From VRUE01 sp963705635 (GTDB lineage: Bacteria; Actinomycetota; Thermoleophilia; Solirubrobacterales; 70-9), in assembly GCA_963705635.1 (NCBI GenBank), contig CAVPKH010000001.1:62001-126000 (forward strand): DNA of 64,000 bases, given 5' to 3'. The notes under the pieces are model-generated. The model saw only the letters and a program-made list of their open reading frames with translations, was not told the DNA's origin and ran no database searches. Positions 49,778-59,000 of this stretch are shown here, one piece after another (position 1 is the stretch's first letter; each line of letters starts with the position of its first letter). A program made the position numbers and the translations under genes.

Positions 49778-52700
49778 TCAGCGCCGGCCGAAGCTGTGGC
49801 CAGCGGGGGCAACCGCGCGCAGCTCGGCGACGGCCCGCTCGCGGGCACGACGACGGGAAGGCTTCTGCGCCGATCGGCCTGGAAGTGGAGACGCAGGCCG
49901 CTTCGAGGCCCGTCGGCGGGGGTTGATCGGGGGGTCGAGCTCGGTGACCTCGGTGACGACGACGTTGGTGGTGCCTTCCTGGCGCTCCAGCTTGCCCTTG
50001 GCTCGGACCAGGGGGGCGGCGCGGACGGCGGCGCGGCAGCGCTCGTAGACGGGCGGCGGCACGACCAGGTTGACGGTGCCGCGCTCGTCCTCGAGCAGCA
50101 TGAAGACGACTCCCTTGGCGGTGCCAGGGCGCTGGCGGGCGACGACCATGCCAGCCACCTCGACTGTCTGGCCGCGGGCGGCCTTCTCCAGGTCGGAGCT
50201 GCGCAAGATGGCGGCGGCGAGCCCGTCGCGCATCAGCGCCATCGGGTGCTCGTCGAGGGTCATCCCGATCGAGCGGTAGTCGGCGATCGTCCTGCCCCAG
50301 TCGTCGAGCGGCTCCAGCTGCGGCGCCCGCGGTGGCTCCAGCGGCAGCGCCATCTGCACGTCCTCGCCGTGGCGGATCCCAGTCCCGGCGCCGCCCGCTT
50401 CCCAGAGGGCCTCCCGGCGGCTGGTGGAGGAGATGCCCGCCCTCCCCGCCCGAACAAATGCCGGGCCAATTAGCCCGGCATTTTGAGTATCCGCCCGTTC
50501 GGGGAGGGCGGGCACATCTTCAAACCGCGCGCCTTCGACCAGGGCATCGAGGGCGCCGGCCCAGGCGAGGCGCTCGAGGTCGTCGCGGCGGGCGCCCGAG
50601 CGCGAAGCGACGTCGGCGATCCCCTCGTAGGGGCCACTGCGCTCCCGCTCCCCCACCAGCGAACGCATCCCCTCCTCGCCCACCCCCTTCACGTAGCCGA
50701 GCCCGATCCGCACGGTCAGCCCACCTTGGACCCGTTCGACGTGGCAGAGGGTCTGGCTGCGGTTGGCGTCGGGACCGGCGAGGCGGATGCCGCGGCGCTG
50801 GGCCTCGTGGACGAGGGCGTCGGGCGGGTAGAAGCCCATCGGCTGCTCGTTGAGCAGGGCGCAGAGGAACTCGGGGGCGCGGTGGATGCGCAGCCAGGCC
50901 GACTGGTAGGCGAGCAGGCCGAAGGCAGCCGAGTGCGCTTTCGGAAAGCCGAAGCCGGAGAAGCCCTGGATCTGGCCCCAGACCTTCTCCGCCACGGCCT
51001 CGGGAACCCCCTTCTCGCCGGCGCCGGCGAGGAAGCGGTCGTGGTGCTCCTGGATCGCCTGCTCGGAGCGCTTGCGGCTCATCGCCCGGCGCAGGGAATC
51101 GGCCTGCGCGGCGCTGAAGCCGGCCAGCGCGATCGCCACTTCGATCACCTGCTCCTGGAAGACGATCGTGCCGAGCGTGTCGCGCAGCACGTCCTCGAGC
51201 AGGGGGTGCTCGTAGGGAATCTCGTAGGCGGGATCGGCGCGCCGCCGCTTGCGCCTCTCTATGTAGGGGTGGACGGCGCCGCCCTGGATCGGGCCGGGAC
51301 GGACCAGCGCCACCTGCACGGTGAGGTCGTCGAGATCCTGCGGCAGGGTGCGCGGCAGCATCTGCATCTGGGCGCGGCTCTCGATCTGGAAGACGCCGGT
51401 GGTCTCGGCGGCGCGGATCGAGTCGAAGGTCTGGGGATCGTCGAATGCGATGCGCGAGAGGTCGAGTGGCTTGCCCCGCGTCCGCTCCACTTCCTCGACG
51501 CAGCGCTCGACCGCGGAGAGCATCCCCAGGCCGAGCAGGTCGATCTTGAGCAAGCCCGCGTCATTGCAGGAGTCCTTGTCCCACTGGACGATCTGGCGCC
51601 CCTCCATCGCCGCCGGCACGACCGGGCAGACGTCGACCAGCGGCCGGGTCGAGATCACCATGCCGCCCGGGTGCTGGGAGACATGGCGCGGCAGGCCCAT
51701 CAGCTCCGGACAGAGCCGCAAGAGCGCCCGCCAGCGAGGTGAAGCGGCGCGCTCGGGCCCGATTGCCGCCACCACGTCCTTCTCGATCTCGCCGCTGCGC
51801 TCGTGGAAGCCGACCATCCCCGCCACCTTGTCGATCTCCCCCTGCGGCAGCCCCAGCACCTTGCCGAGGTCGCGCACGGCGGCGCGCGGGCGGTAGGTGG
51901 GGAAGGCGGCGACCAGCGCCGAGCGATCGGCGCCGTAGCGCTCGTGGACCCGCGGGATCAGCACCTCGCGGATGTCACGGGGGAAGTCGAGGTCGATGTC
52001 GGGCATCGTCGCCCCGAGCTGCTTGCCCACCTCCTCGTTGAGGAAGCGGCTGGAGTTGAGCTTGTTCTCGACCGGGTCTATATGGGAGAGGCCGGTGAGG
52101 TAGCAGACGATCGAGCTGACGCTGGAGCCGCGCCCGCGGCCCGGCGGCAGGACGGAGCGGGCTGACCCTCGGCCGCGCACCTCGAGCGCCACTTCACGGG
52201 CCAGGACGAGCAGGTCCCGGTGCAGGAGGAAGAAGCCGGAGAGGCCGAGGGCGCGGATCGTCTCCAGCTCTTTCTCCAGCTCCGCCGCCGCCTGCTGGCG
52301 GTACCCGGAGCCGTCGTAGCGTTCCCCCAGCAGCGCCCTGCAGGTCTCGGCCAGCTTGCGGTCGACCCCCGGCTCACCTTCGCGGGGGTAGCGGTAGCCG
52401 AGCTCCGTGCCGAGGTCGAACTCGAGCCGCTCCGCCACCCGCACGGTCTCGGCAACGGCATCGGGGTGCTCGGCGAAACGCTCGGCCATCCCCCGCGGCG
52501 AGGCGAGGGCCGAGCTGCGATTGCCCCGCCGCCGCGGCTCGGACTCCTCCAGCGTCATCCCCAGCCGCGCCGCGACGAGGGCGTCCTGCAGGTGCGCACG
52601 CCGACCGCGCGCGTGCGAGTGGACGTTGCCGGTGGCGACGCAGGGGACGCCGAGGCGCTCCGCGAGTCCCGAGAGCCAACGGTTCCTGGCGCGATCGCGG

Positions 52701-53272
52701 CGCCAGTAGGGCCGCTGCAGCTCGACCCGGAGGCGGTCCCGCCCGAACGCCCGGCGCAAGCGCCGCGCTGCCTCGGCGGCCTCGGCCACCTCGCCCCTCT
52801 CCCAGGCGGCGGCCAGGACCCCCTCCCCCGCGCATCCCGAGAGGCAAACCAGCCCCTCGGCGTTCTCCTCCACCTGCTCCATCGTCACCCACGGCTGCCC
52901 AGCGCTCCTTTGCGAGCTATCGCGGGTGTGGGAATGGGCGGCGGTGAGCAGGCGGCAGAGATTGCGGTATCCGACCGCGTTCTCGACCAGCAGCGTGAGG
53001 TGGGCGTGCTCAGCCGGCGGTCGCGCCGGCGAGCCCTGCGGTCGCGGGCGGCGCACGGTGATCTCCGCGCCGGTGATCGCCTCGAGCTCGAGCCCCTTGC
53101 AGGCCTGGACGAACTCCATCGACCCCCAGATCCCGTCGTGATCGGTCAGCGCCAGCGCCGCGTAACCGAGCTTCTCCGCGGCGAGCGCCAGCTCGGCCGG
53201 GGTCGAGGCCCCGTCGAGGAAGGAGAAGGCCGAGTGAGCGTGCAGCTCGACGTAGGGGATCGTCGTCGCCAT
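49778..53272 (-). CDS. dnaE2: Error-prone DNA polymerase III alpha subunit DnaE2
   Basis: 1164 residues. N-terminal PHP domain: YVELHAHSAFSFLDGASTPA, then ALTDHDGIWGSMEFVQACK. The polymerase catalytic Asp pair is in GATMPDIDLDFPRDIRE; the fingers region (PRHVSQHPGGMVIST, LLKIDLLGLGMLSAVERC) and FSGFGFPKAHSAAFGLLAYQ are typical. OB-fold near the C-terminus (VAGMVVARQRPGTAKGVVFM); the beta-binding and tau-binding tails of DnaE1 are missing, as expected for DnaE2. It performs lesion bypass with ImuB. ATG 53272 overlaps the DUF6504 stop (TGATG). A palindromic element encodes about 27 extra in-frame residues near 50434-50514. Confidence 0.94.
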   Translation of the reverse strand: MATTIPYVELHAHSAFSFLDGASTPAELALAAEKLGYAALALTDHDGIWGSMEFVQACKGLELEAITGAEITVRRPRPQGSPARPPAEHAHLTLLVENAVGYRNLCRLLTAAHSHTRDSSQRSAGQPWVTMEQVEENAEGLVCLSGCAGEGVLAAAWERGEVAEAAEAARRLRRAFGRDRLRVELQRPYWRRDRARNRWLSGLAERLGVPCVATGNVHSHARGRRAHLQDALVAARLGMTLEESEPRRRGNRSSALASPRGMAERFAEHPDAVAETVRVAERLEFDLGTELGYRYPREGEPGVDRKLAETCRALLGERYDGSGYRQQAAAELEKELETIRALGLSGFFLLHRDLLVLAREVALEVRGRGSARSVLPPGRGRGSSVSSIVCYLTGLSHIDPVENKLNSSRFLNEEVGKQLGATMPDIDLDFPRDIREVLIPRVHERYGADRSALVAAFPTYRPRAAVRDLGKVLGLPQGEIDKVAGMVGFHERSGEIEKDVVAAIGPERAASPRWRALLRLCPELMGLPRHVSQHPGGMVISTRPLVDVCPVVPAAMEGRQIVQWDKDSCNDAGLLKIDLLGLGMLSAVERCVEEVERTRGKPLDLSRIAFDDPQTFDSIRAAETTGVFQIESRAQMQMLPRTLPQDLDDLTVQVALVRPGPIQGGAVHPYIERRKRRRADPAYEIPYEHPLLEDVLRDTLGTIVFQEQVIEVAIALAGFSAAQADSLRRAMSRKRSEQAIQEHHDRFLAGAGEKGVPEAVAEKVWGQIQGFSGFGFPKAHSAAFGLLAYQSAWLRIHRAPEFLCALLNEQPMGFYPPDALVHEAQRRGIRLAGPDANRSQTLCHVERVQGGLTVRIGLGYVKGVGEEGMRSLVGERERSGPYEGIADVASRSGARRDDLERLAWAGALDALVEGARFEDVPALPERADTQNAGLIGPAFVRAGRAGISSTSRREALWEAGGAGTGIRHGEDVQMALPLEPPRAPQLEPLDDWGRTIADYRSIGMTLDEHPMALMRDGLAAAILRSSDLEKAARGQTVEVAGMVVARQRPGTAKGVVFMLLEDERGTVNLVVPPPVYERCRAAVRAAPLVRAKGKLERQEGTTNVVVTEVTELDPPINPRRRASKRPASPLPGRSAQKPSRRRARERAVAELRAVAPAGHSFGRR
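50434..50514. repeat. Nested palindromic element inserted in frame in dnaE2
   Basis: Outer arms TGCCCGCCCTCCCCG (50434-50448) and CGGGGAGGGCGGGCA (50500-50514) are a perfect 15-bp inverted repeat. Inside, AAATGCCGGGC (50456-50466) and GCCCGGCATTT (50473-50483) are a perfect 11-bp hairpin with loop CAATTA. The core is AT-containing, unlike the gene. It translates without a stop inside the polymerase, in the variable linker before RREALWE, where sequence specific to this copy appears. Confidence 0.8.
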
Positions 53273-53520
53273 CAGCCACGCTGCCGGTACCAGCGCCTGC
53301 TGACGATGCTGCGGAAGACGCTGACGTTGCGCCCGTCGGCCAGCACCAGCTCGAAGTAGTGGCGGCCCAGCGGGTGCGGCGTCCACCAGCGGTCCTCGAC
53401 CACCCACTCCTCCCGCACCGCCTCCACCGCGACGCCGTCGACCGAGGTCGGCTGCCCCGCCGAGTTGGCCTCGACCCTCGCCGGCCGCGGCACGTACAGC
53501 CGCCGCAATCCGGGAGTCAC
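53272..53520 (-). CDS. DUF6504 family protein
   Basis: 82 residues: VEAVREEWVVEDRWWTPHPL running into GRHYFELVLADGRNVSVFRS. The RxEWxVxDxWWTxxPLxRxYFEL pattern is DUF6504, a small beta-rich protein encoded between imuB and dnaE2 in many actinobacteria. It is likely a component or accessory of the mutasome. GTG 53520 overlaps the imuB stop (GTGA) and its own stop overlaps dnaE2, so the three genes are translationally coupled. Confidence 0.85.
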   Translation of the reverse strand: MTPGLRRLYVPRPARVEANSAGQPTSVDGVAVEAVREEWVVEDRWWTPHPLGRHYFELVLADGRNVSVFRSIVSRRWYRQRG

Positions 53521-54530
53521 CGGTCCGGGCTCGGGGTCAGCATCGCCCAGCGCTCGGGGAAGCGCGAGCTGGAGTCGAGCGGCAGGACCTGGAGCAGCGA
53601 GTCGGCGCCCTGGGCGCTGCGCACCTCGCGGATCGCTTCGCCGAGGCGGCGCCTGCGGTGCTCTTCGCCGCGGACCGAGAGCTCGAGCTGATCGCCGACG
53701 CGTGGGCCAAGGCCGAGCGCGCGCAGGCGCAGGGCGGCGACCGGGCCCGGCAGGGTTTCCAACCGCGGCATCAACACCGCGCGCAGGGTCCGTTCCGAGG
53801 CGGTCGGGCGCCCCAGTCCCTGATCGACGCTCCAGCTGCCGCCGGCGCTGAGCACGGCGCCGAGGCGCATCCCGAGCACCGTTCTCCCCTTGCGCTGCGG
53901 CGCGGCGAGCAGCCGGGCGACGAGCAGCTTCAAAGCGTGCTCGAGCTGACCGCCGGCAGCCCCTTCGGGCAGCTCGACCTCCTCGACCAGCTCCTCGTGC
54001 GGTCGGCGGGGACGCAGCGGGGAGTCCTCGCCGCGGGCCAGGCGCAGCGCCCCCAGCCCGGCTGGCCCGAAGCGGTCGGCGACCCGGTCGGCCGGCAGCG
54101 CCGCGAGCGCTCCCAGGCTCTCGACCCCCAGCCGCCGCAACGTCACGATCAAGCTCCCCGCCTCGCGCGGCGACAGGTCGAGCCTGCCGGCCAGCGTCGA
54201 GACGGGGAGCGCTGCCAGGAAGTCGCCGGCCGTAAGCGGCGGGACGATCGCCTCCCTTTGCGCGGCGGCGTGGGCGGCGAAGCGGGTCGGCGCAACCCCA
54301 ATCCGCACCTCCATCTCCGCCGCCTGCCGCGCCGCCGCCAGCACCCCGGCTCCCTTCCCCCCGTAGAGCCCACGCAGCCCGTCGAGAGTGAAGAACGCCT
54401 CCCCCGGCCGCTCCGACTCAACCGCCGCGCCGATCCTCTCAAGTCGGCACAGCAGCCGTTCGGTCAGCTCGCTGGCCTCAACCGGATCGGCGAAGCCAGA
54501 CTGGGGGAGCAGGACGCAAGCGACTTCCAT
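53517..54530 (-). CDS. imuB: ImuB-like Y-family polymerase homologue, short form
   Basis: 337 residues. It has the Y-family fingers and little-finger layout: LTERLLCRLERIGAAVESER, EVRIGVAPTRFAAHAAAQRE, RRLGVESLGALAALPADRVA (HhH thumb) and the ALKLLVARLLAAPQRKGRTV region. ImuB lacks catalytic acidic residues and acts as the adapter that recruits DnaE2 to the clamp. This copy is clearly shorter than typical ImuB (about 500 residues), missing the N-terminal first palm segment and the long tail. The ATG at 54530 has no Shine-Dalgarno and lies inside the LexA palindrome. No imuA gene is adjacent. Confidence 0.82.
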   Translation of the reverse strand: MEVACVLLPQSGFADPVEASELTERLLCRLERIGAAVESERPGEAFFTLDGLRGLYGGKGAGVLAAARQAAEMEVRIGVAPTRFAAHAAAQREAIVPPLTAGDFLAALPVSTLAGRLDLSPREAGSLIVTLRRLGVESLGALAALPADRVADRFGPAGLGALRLARGEDSPLRPRRPHEELVEEVELPEGAAGGQLEHALKLLVARLLAAPQRKGRTVLGMRLGAVLSAGGSWSVDQGLGRPTASERTLRAVLMPRLETLPGPVAALRLRALGLGPRVGDQLELSVRGEEHRRRRLGEAIREVRSAQGADSLLQVLPLDSSSRFPERWAMLTPSPDR

Positions 54531-54548
54531 ACGAACGTATGTTCGTAT
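54529..54548 (-). promoter_or_regulatory. LexA (SOS) box at the start of the imuB-DUF6504-dnaE2 operon
   Basis: ATACGAAC-GTAT-GTTCGTAT (54529-54548) is a perfect palindrome containing CGAAC-N4-GTTCG, the SOS-box consensus of actinobacteria and firmicutes. Two of its bases are part of the imuB ATG. LexA bound here would block transcription start or elongation. Confidence 0.9.
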
Positions 54549-54629
54549 AAGAGCGGAGCAGAATCAAGTCGGAATTGCGAACCATCAAAAACGCCCGCAG
54601 ACACTCGAGCTCTGCAGGGTCCACGCTGG

Positions 54630-55334
54630 TTACCGGTAAGCCACGAAGTAAAACGGCTCCTTGACCCGGCTGCCGGCGTTATAGGTCTGCACTTCGACCT
54701 TCGGATAGGGGCAGGCCTGGGTGCCGCCGACCGTAGCGAAGACGGTGACGCTGTTGACGGAGTGATACTGAGGCGTCACCTGGGCGCCCCTGGGCACGAA
54801 GCCGGGGACGCTGATGCAGTAGATCCCGGGTTCGGGGCCCTGTTTGACGTCGGCGGTGCCGATCCCCTTGGAGAAGGCGGGAAAGACGGTCGCTTCCTCG
54901 TTTACCTTGGCGAAGGCCTCGGGATTGGACGTTTCGGCGAAGGCGGCGGAGTTGGCCGAAGCGGCGCTCGGCACCTGGGCCAGGGTGCTCTCGTCGATCT
55001 TGGCTCCGCTCAGCGAGTTATCGGGGACCTTGTCGGGAGTGACCGCGCCGGTGGGGATCTTTGCCGTAACGACAGCTCCGTCGGCGATCTTCTCGGTGGT
55101 AACCGCCGCACTTGCGATCTTGCCCTTCTTGACCGCGAGCGATTCGATCTTCGGCGCGGTCACGGCGTTCTTGCGGATCTTGTCCGCGGTGACGGCTCCG
55201 GGGCGGAGCTGCTTGGCGCCAACCGACTTCGGAGCGAGCTGGCTCGTCGCATAAGCGGTTCCCATGCCGAGGGCGAGAAAGAGCGCCAGGGTCGAAGTCA
55301 CGTTGGCGTAGGTGAGGCGCTTGGGAAGTCTCAT
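54630..55334 (-). CDS. Exported decapeptide-repeat protein (paralogue of 14574-15260)
   Basis: 234 residues. N-terminal signal or anchor (YANVTSTLALFLALGMGTAY). About eight ten-residue repeats follow (SVGAKQLRPG, AVTADKIRKN, AVTAPKIESL, AVKKGKIASA, AVTTEKIADG, AVVTAKIPTG, AVTPDKVPDN, SLSGAKIDES), then STLAQVPSAASANSA and a beta-rich C-terminal domain with two Cys (PGIYCISVPGFVPRGAQVTP, GGTQACPYPKVEVQTY). The N-terminal 20 residues and repeats are close to the 14574 gene while the terminal domains differ. It is the last gene of the surface operon; its ATG overlaps the previous stop (ATGA). Confidence 0.85.
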   Translation of the reverse strand: MRLPKRLTYANVTSTLALFLALGMGTAYATSQLAPKSVGAKQLRPGAVTADKIRKNAVTAPKIESLAVKKGKIASAAVTTEKIADGAVVTAKIPTGAVTPDKVPDNSLSGAKIDESTLAQVPSAASANSAAFAETSNPEAFAKVNEEATVFPAFSKGIGTADVKQGPEPGIYCISVPGFVPRGAQVTPQYHSVNSVTVFATVGGTQACPYPKVEVQTYNAGSRVKEPFYFVAYR

Positions 55335-56089
55335 TTGACCTTGCAGCTCCTGTTGAGGGTGGACGTGAGGGCGAGACCGCCGTCGAAGGCGAAGCTGGTG
55401 CGGGCCAGCGGGAAGACCGCCTTGGAGAAACCCTTGGGGGCGGGGCATCCCGCGGAGAGCACGCTGCGGTCGAGGTTGAGGGCGATGCCGGTGACGTAGC
55501 CCCATTCGCCGGTTACCTGCGGCAGCGATGCTTCCAGCAGGGTGCCGTAGGTGCCCTTGCTCTTACTCACCGCGAAAGGAAGGACATAAGAGGTGGGGAC
55601 GGGCCTGGTGCCGTAGATGTGGGCGAGGATCGCCGGCTTGCCCCTGAGGCGACCGTTGAAGGCCAAGACCTTGCCCTGGGAGGGGAAGGGCGACTGCTCG
55701 GGGATCTTCACGTTGGCCGAGAAGCTGCCTTCGCCGATCAGGGAAGTGCCGCAGGCTTCGAGGGCTTCGGAGGTGGTCGAGGGGTTGATGTGGCCGATCC
55801 GGCAGAGCGGGATGCCGCGGGTGTCGAAGCGCCCGTTGCGGTTGATCGCGACCGAGATCGTCTTCAGCTTGGGCAGGGCTCCTGCTTTGGTGGCGGCGAT
55901 ATGGCCCGCTACGGAGACGGCGATCGGGGCGCTTCCGCTCCGCGGCAATGCGGTCGGGCTCATCGAGCCCTTGACCGAGACCCGCACTCCGCCTTTTTGG
56001 CTTACCTCGGCCACGGCGAGCGAGGCGCCCAGGCCCGCCGCCGCGAGCAAGACCGCGGCGGCGGTTGCGATACGGCTTGTCTTACCCAT
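55331..56089 (-). CDS. Secreted protein of the surface locus (252 aa)
   Basis: Signal peptide IATAAAVLLAAAGLGASLAV followed by a beta-rich domain with Cys at IPLCRIGHINPS, LEACGTSLIGEGSFSANV, SAGCPAPKGFSKAVFPLAR and the terminal NRSCKVK. The stretch FPSQGKVLAFNGRLRGKPAI LAH and TGEWGYVTGIALNLDR is shared, in weaker form, with repeats of the large neighbour, suggesting common descent. Start ATG 56089 overlaps the neighbour's TGA. Extracellular, no enzymatic motif seen. Confidence 0.78.
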   Translation of the reverse strand: MGKTSRIATAAAVLLAAAGLGASLAVAEVSQKGGVRVSVKGSMSPTALPRSGSAPIAVSVAGHIAATKAGALPKLKTISVAINRNGRFDTRGIPLCRIGHINPSTTSEALEACGTSLIGEGSFSANVKIPEQSPFPSQGKVLAFNGRLRGKPAILAHIYGTRPVPTSYVLPFAVSKSKGTYGTLLEASLPQVTGEWGYVTGIALNLDRSVLSAGCPAPKGFSKAVFPLARTSFAFDGGLALTSTLNRSCKVK

Positions 56090-59000
56090 CAGCGGCCGTT
56101 GTGGTGCTTGTCGCTCTTGTGCTTCTTCTTGGCCTTTGAGCAGGCGCTCTTCATCTGCGGGTGCTGGGTGGTGCTCTTGCCGTTTTGGGCGGTGAAGATC
56201 GCCGTCGCCCTCTGCGTGCCGATGCAGATGTTCTTCGAGTTGACGAAGAGGCCCTTCTTGCCGCCCTGCATGTTCAAGGTAAAGCTCGACACCGGTTGAT
56301 CTGGGACCGATTCGAAGCTGGCGCGGATGCCGCCGTGGATCGAGTCGATGCGCCCGACCAGGTCGATCCCGATCGGCTGGGAAGCCGGGCCCCTGAGGGA
56401 GACCACTACATCCGGTAGTTCGTGACTGGAGCTGCGCAGGTAGACCGGGCCCTTGACCGGGGTATCGAGCAAGGGGGTGGTCGCTTCTGCTTCGCCGTAG
56501 ATCGATCCCGGCGGGCAGGCCTTGGCGGCGAACTGGACCCTGGTGCAGACCGTCTGGATGTGGCCCTGGTCGAGGAACTCGGAGTGAGGCAGGGCGACGG
56601 AGGTGGTGGCGATGTTGGCTCCGCCGGAGGGCATCGTCAGGGTCGCTCGAAGCCTCGGGTGGCTGCCCCGGTGGATACCGCCGAAGAGACGGAAGCCCAG
56701 TTTTGGCTTGAAGGCGAGGCTCTCGCAGCCCCCTGCCTGGAAACGGTTGGAGACGGCCGCGGTCGCTCCCTGTTCTCCCGTGACGGTGGCGTCCACCGAA
56801 GAGGGTTCGCAGTTGGTCGGCGCCGCGGTGAAGCCGGGGCGGTTCAGGGCGACCCTGATGTCCCTGACATCGAGGGCGATCCCGTGAAGGGCGGTGGGGA
56901 TCGGATCCGATACCGCTTTCACCTGCGCGGTTTCGGGATCGACGTAGAGGGGGGTTCTGACCAGGACGCTTCCCAGGTCATAGGGGCCCGCCACCGCCGG
57001 GGTGACTATCGCCAGGCTCACCGGGGCGCCCTTGTAGGGGCCTGCCAGGTAGACCTTCGTTGTCTTCACGTAGAAGGGCAAGGGGCCGGCTCCCGAGCCG
57101 GCCTCGGCTACTCCGACCTGGCTGTTTGCCGGACAGGAGGGGTGGGCGATCTCCACTGCACCCGCTTCTTCTGCGGGGGAGATCGAGTTGAGCGCCGACT
57201 CGGGGCAGGTGGCCACGCCCTTGAGGTATGCGGTCAGGCCCTTGGGGTTGGTTACCGAGAGGCCGGCGAAGCGCTGGGTGCCGTCTTCGCGGGAGAGCGA
57301 GAGGACGAAGGGACTTTTGGAGCCGGCTTGGTTGTTTTGCAGGCCGGCGTCGAACTTCGGCGCCAGGGCGCCGGCGGGGCAGGGGCTGCCGTTCGGTCCC
57401 CGCGTGACTTTGTATTTGGAGTCCTGGCTGACGATCTCATCCGGAGTCGGGTTGGCCGGGTTGACCGCCGACCAGGGCGAGAATTCGGCGTGGATCGCGT
57501 AAGTGCCGCATTTGGGCGGGTTGATCAGCGGCGCCCTCGGGCCGGAGGTGAAGTGAAGGGCCAGGCGCGAGAACGGCGCTTCGGGGTTTTCGGTGAAGGT
57601 CGAGACCAGCTGCCCAGTGACGGGGTCGGGGGTCAGCTTGCCGGCGACCTTGATGATTACCCCGTCCCGCTTGGAGCTGAAGACCATGTAAAGGCCCAGC
57701 GGGGCGTTGAAGGGGTTGGCGTTTTGCCGGGCCACGTAGACCGAGCCGGTCAGGGTTTTGCGGATCAGCGGGGTGTCGATTTCGACCGTGCCGACCTTGG
57801 ACGATTCGGGGCATTCGTCGGGCAGGTTGGTGTGCATCTTTACCTGCGCCAGCGAACAGGAGCTGAGGCCATCCGCGGCCGCCGGGTTGATCGTCATCCC
57901 CTTCGGGAAGGTGACCGTGGCGGTGTCCATGTTTGCCTGGGAGACGCCCGTCGTCGAGAGCAGCCCGTCGATCGGCACCGTTATTTCCACGCCGAGGCCG
58001 GTCGGCGAATCGGCTTCGTGATTGGTCGGTATCAGCTGCGCTTCGGGTTCGAACTGAACCGCTTCGCATTCGGTCACCGGCGGATCGGTGAAGCCATAGG
58101 TCTTGACGTCCTGGGGATGTTCCCAGGAGTCGATCCGCAGGCCCAAGGCCGGCGGCGCGCCCGCACAGCGGGTCGGGTTGGTGATCAGCGGCGTCGGGTT
58201 GGCGCCGGCTTCGGTTGGTTTGCGACAGCCGTCGAACTTGGCGTTCTGATCGTTGCCTTTGATCTTGGCGCCGAAGTCGCAGAGGTTGATGTTGGCGCCG
58301 TAGACCGGCGGGTTGGTCAGGATCGGCGCCGTGCGGAAACTGATCGCGTAGCCTTCGTCGGCGCGTAGCTCCGGCACAAAGGTATAGGGGGTCTGCACGG
58401 CCGAGAAAGCAAACTGGGCGGGCTGGCCGAATTCGGGCTCGAGCGAGTAGATCGGGGTGTTTGCGCCGCCCTCAAACAAGTGGTTCGGGTAAAGGTTCTC
58501 TACTTTCGGTTCCTCGGCTGTGGTGTAGATGTCGATCCCGCCGACGACGCTTCCCGGCGGGCAGAGCGCCAGCATCACGTCTTCCACCGAGTCGCAGAGT
58601 TCGGGCGAGGCCAGCGCGTTGCCGACGAAGCCGCGCGGGACGTCGATGACGACGTCCCTGATCCGCCCGGTCGGCCAGATCCCTTTCGAAGGCAGGCGGT
58701 GCACGTTGAAGCCGAAGGTCGCGTAACCCTGGTAGGGGTGCCCGCCGGCGACGGTATACGGGACGCCGGCTTTGTCGAAGACGCCAGCTTCGAAGCTCCC
58801 CGGCAAAGCGCCGAAGGGGAAGCCTTCGGTGAAGGTATAGGTGGCTCCGTCGCTTGCCGGGCTTGCGCCGCCGCCGGAGGCCGTGGCCACAGCGGTGCCG
58901 ATTTCAGGCGCGTCGCTGCCGAGCCGGGCGGCAAGGAAGAGTGGCGGATAGGAGGCTCCCGGGCCCAGCGTGTCTTTGCGAGTGCAGATCGCCTTGGCGT

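Noticed and set aside
56422..58368. Plus-strand open frame opposite the giant repeat protein
   Set aside because: Antisense shadow; the minus strand carries a signal peptide and regular repeats.
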